Positions 5,343 through 6,891 of a stretch of 6,891 nt of DNA are shown piece after piece. Source of the DNA: Candidatus Limnocylindrales bacterium (lineage in GTDB: Bacteria > Chloroflexota > Limnocylindria > Limnocylindrales > CSP1-4); the NCBI GenBank assembly GCA_030647575.1, contig JAUSJS010000233.1, positions 1 through 6,891 on the forward strand, in the 5' to 3' direction. Every line of letters starts with the position of its first letter. Within the stretch, counting starts at the first letter, position 1. The position numbers and the translations under genes are program-made. The notes below the pieces were generated by a model, which was given only the letters and a program-made list of their open reading frames with translations, did not search any database and was not told the DNA's origin.

Positions 5343-6368
5343 ATGCCCGAGGCCCGCGACCACATCGTGCCACTCGCGGAGATCCTGCACGCGCGAGAAC
5401 GTCTGGTGGGGCGCGTCCACCGGACGCCGCTGACGAGCTCGGCGACTGCCGCCGCGTGGGTGACCGCCGCGTGCGGGGTCAAGCTCGGCGACGATCGGCT
5501 CTACCTCAAGCCTGAGCAGCTCCAGAAGACCGGCTCGTTCAAGCCGCGCGGCATGACCAACCGGATCGCCACGCTCAGCGACGAGGAGCGTTCGCAAGGT
5601 GTCATCACGCTGTCGGCCGGCAACGCGGGCCAGGCCTACGCCTGGGCAGGCCGGACGGCCGGCGTGGCCGTCACGGTCGTCATGCCCGCCGGAGCCGTGC
5701 GTTCCAAGGTCGAGGCCTGCCTCGGCTACGGCGCCCGAGTCGTCCTGCACGGCGCGCACGTCGGCGAGACCTTTGCCGAGATGGAGCGAATCCGCGACGA
5801 CGAGGGGCTGCGCTTCGTCCACCCGTTCGACGACCCGGCGGTCATCGCCGGCAACGGCTCGATCGGGTTGGAGCTGCTCGAGGACCTGCCGGACCTGGAC
5901 GTCGTCGTCGTTGGCGTCGGCGGCGGTGGGCTCATCTCCGGCGTCGCGGCCGCGTTGAAAGAGCGCCGCCCGGGAGTCCGCGTATACGGCGTCGAACCGA
6001 ACCGCTCGAATGCCCTGAGCCTCGCCATCGAGCGCAACGAGATCGTCCGGATCCAACCCGAAAGCGTGGCCGATGGCCTGGGCGCGCCCTTTGCCGGGGC
6101 GTGGACCCTGGCGATGGCCCAGCGCTATCTCGATAACGTGATCCTGCTCGACGACCCGACGATCCTGGCCGGGATGCGCTTCGCGATCGAACGCCTCAAG
6201 CAGGTCCTCGAGCCGGCCGGCGCGGCGGCGCTCGCCGCGGTCCTGGTCGGACGAGTCCCGATCAACGAGGGTGAGCGCGTCGCCGTGGTGCTTTCGGGTG
6301 GAAACGTGGAGGTGGACCGGATCGGCGAGCTCGTGGCCGCCGCCGGATCGCTCCCAGGAGCAGCCTGA
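5343..6368 (+). CDS. Threonine/serine dehydratase, PLP-dependent, short form
   Basis: A 341-residue fold-type II PLP enzyme. KTGSFKPRG (62-70) holds the Schiff-base lysine Lys67. SAGNAGQ (91-97) binds the substrate carboxylate. VGGGGLISG (192-200) is the glycine loop around the PLP phosphate. EPAGAA (290-295) and VLSGGN (316-321, Ser318 near the pyridine nitrogen) complete the site. The family removes water and ammonia from L-threonine or L-serine to give 2-oxobutanoate or pyruvate. There is no C-terminal ACT-type regulatory domain, so it resembles catabolic or serine-racemase-like short enzymes more than biosynthetic IlvA of about 500 residues. Serine racemase or hydroxyaspartate ammonia-lyase activity is possible. 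ATG 5343 is preferred over an in-frame TTG at 5283, which would place the operator and promoter inside the gene. It is divergent from arsR. Confidence 0.92.
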   Translation: MPEARDHIVPLAEILHARERLVGRVHRTPLTSSATAAAWVTAACGVKLGDDRLYLKPEQLQKTGSFKPRGMTNRIATLSDEERSQGVITLSAGNAGQAYAWAGRTAGVAVTVVMPAGAVRSKVEACLGYGARVVLHGAHVGETFAEMERIRDDEGLRFVHPFDDPAVIAGNGSIGLELLEDLPDLDVVVVGVGGGGLISGVAAALKERRPGVRVYGVEPNRSNALSLAIERNEIVRIQPESVADGLGAPFAGAWTLAMAQRYLDNVILLDDPTILAGMRFAIERLKQVLEPAGAAALAAVLVGRVPINEGERVAVVLSGGNVEVDRIGELVAAAGSLPGAA

Positions 6369-6396
6369 CAGCACCTGCACGACGGCGCGGCCTCGC

Positions 6397-6771
6397 TCAG
6401 TCGACCCCGAGCTCCTCGAGGCGCGCGTCGTCGATACCGAGGTGGTGAGCGAGCTCGTGCACGACGGTCGCCCAGACCTCGTCGGCGAGCTCTTCGGGGT
6501 CGGCGAAGTCCGCTTCCAGCGGCAGCCGGAACAGGATGATCCGGTTCGCGATGGGCGCCCAATCCGCGCCCCACTCGGTCCGCGGCACGCCCTCGTAGAG
6601 CCCGTAGAGCGTGTCGCCGTCCTCGATCTGGTTTTCGCGGCGCTGGTCCGCCGTTGGTTCGTCGTCGATCACGATCGCGACCTCGTCGAGCGCGCTCGCG
6701 AATGGCTCGGGAATCGAGGCCAGGGCGAGCTCGACCAGCGACTGCCCCTCCGCCCGACGGAAGCCGGTCAC
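6397..6771 (-). CDS. Small zincin-like metallopeptidase family protein
   Basis: A 124-residue protein with VVHELAHHLGIDDARLEELG at the C-terminus. HELAH (residues 105-109) is the zinc-binding HExxH with catalytic Glu106, and Gly112 and Asp115 extend it to HExxHxxGxxD, as in the short PF06262 metallopeptidase family. The preceding parts also fit that family: IPEPFASALDEVAIVIDDEP (20-39), LYGLYEGVPRTEW (55-67) and NRIILFRLPLE (76-86). The substrate of this family is not established. The length is normal and there is no signal peptide. The start is GTG 6771, overlapping the TGA of the upstream gene by 4 nt, so it is probably translated by coupling from that gene. It converges with the dehydratase gene with only 28 bp between stops and no obvious terminator. 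Confidence 0.87.
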   Translation of the reverse strand: MTGFRRAEGQSLVELALASIPEPFASALDEVAIVIDDEPTADQRRENQIEDGDTLYGLYEGVPRTEWGADWAPIANRIILFRLPLEADFADPEELADEVWATVVHELAHHLGIDDARLEELGVD

Positions 6772-6891
6772 TCGACGAGCACCGTCACGCGGTGGGCCGG
6801 CAGCGTCGTCGGGAGCGTGATGACCGCGCCCAGGCTGAAGGTCGTGGGCAGGAAGATGACGTCCGCGGCGTCGTACAGGATCTCGACGGTC
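6768..6891 (-). CDS. C-terminal fragment of an unidentified gene (5' end beyond window)
   Basis: The minus frame is open from the window edge to TGA 6770-6768, giving 40 residues that end in LPAHRVTVLVE. The evidence that it is real is the GTGA overlap with the metallopeptidase start, the uninterrupted frame and GC-ending codons. The visible part is rich in Thr/Val/Leu and looks like beta strands (VIFLPTTFSLGAVITLP). No motif identifies a family. It is likely cotranscribed with the metallopeptidase. Confidence 0.55.
   Translation of the reverse strand, partial: TVEILYDAADVIFLPTTFSLGAVITLPTTLPAHRVTVLVE

Noticed and set aside
5247..6380. A 377-codon open frame on the minus strand
   Set aside because: It is the antisense of the dehydratase, whose PLP motifs are unambiguous, and its translation shows no recognisable domain.

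Overview
This is a GC-rich chromosomal window with ordinary bacterial housekeeping and accessory genes, tightly packed on both strands. Three things point to a high-GC Actinobacteria- or Chloroflexota-like bacterium. The methylmalonyl-CoA mutase large subunit is of the split, B12-domain-free type. Several start codons lie only 6-10 nt downstream of a TAnnnT-like -10 box, which suggests leaderless mRNAs. The proteins use Ala/Arg/Asp-rich, GC-ending codons. I lean towards Chloroflexota, but the sequence does not prove it.

Layout. (1) 1-864 (+): C-terminal part of an acyl-CoA mutase of the methylmalonyl-CoA mutase family. (2) 865-1185: a 321-bp gap between convergent genes. It holds three copies of a 20-bp motif, two of them inside a 28-bp imperfect inverted repeat, around four tandem 10-bp units. 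(3) 1186-3543 (-): a 785-residue protein joining an N-terminal serine alpha/beta-hydrolase domain (apparent triad S272-D342-H379) to a C-terminal multi-pass membrane domain; I know no named family with this architecture. (4) 3603-4393 (+): a translationally coupled pair, a DinB-fold protein with a His triad and a small YjbR-like protein. (5) 4581-5265 (-): an arsR-like repressor followed by thioredoxin, with a good terminator hairpin behind trxA. (6) 5343-6368 (+): a short, ACT-less PLP-dependent threonine/serine dehydratase, divergent from arsR. (7) 6397-6891 (-): a small HExxH metallopeptidase preceded by the C-terminus of an unidentified gene that overlaps it by 4 nt.

How the genes may work together. 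The clearest regulatory unit is the arsR/dehydratase divergent region. A 24-bp near-palindrome made of TTGCGCAA half-units covers the predicted -35 element of arsR and the upstream part of the dehydratase promoter. The ArsR-like protein lacks the CVC metal motif but keeps two cysteines, and its operon partner is thioredoxin, so a thiol/redox-responsive switch is a reasonable hypothesis. The two features most worth following up are the repeat-rich intergenic element at 962-1158 and the membrane-linked hydrolase. I see no CRISPR array, phage gene, transposase, rRNA or tRNA.
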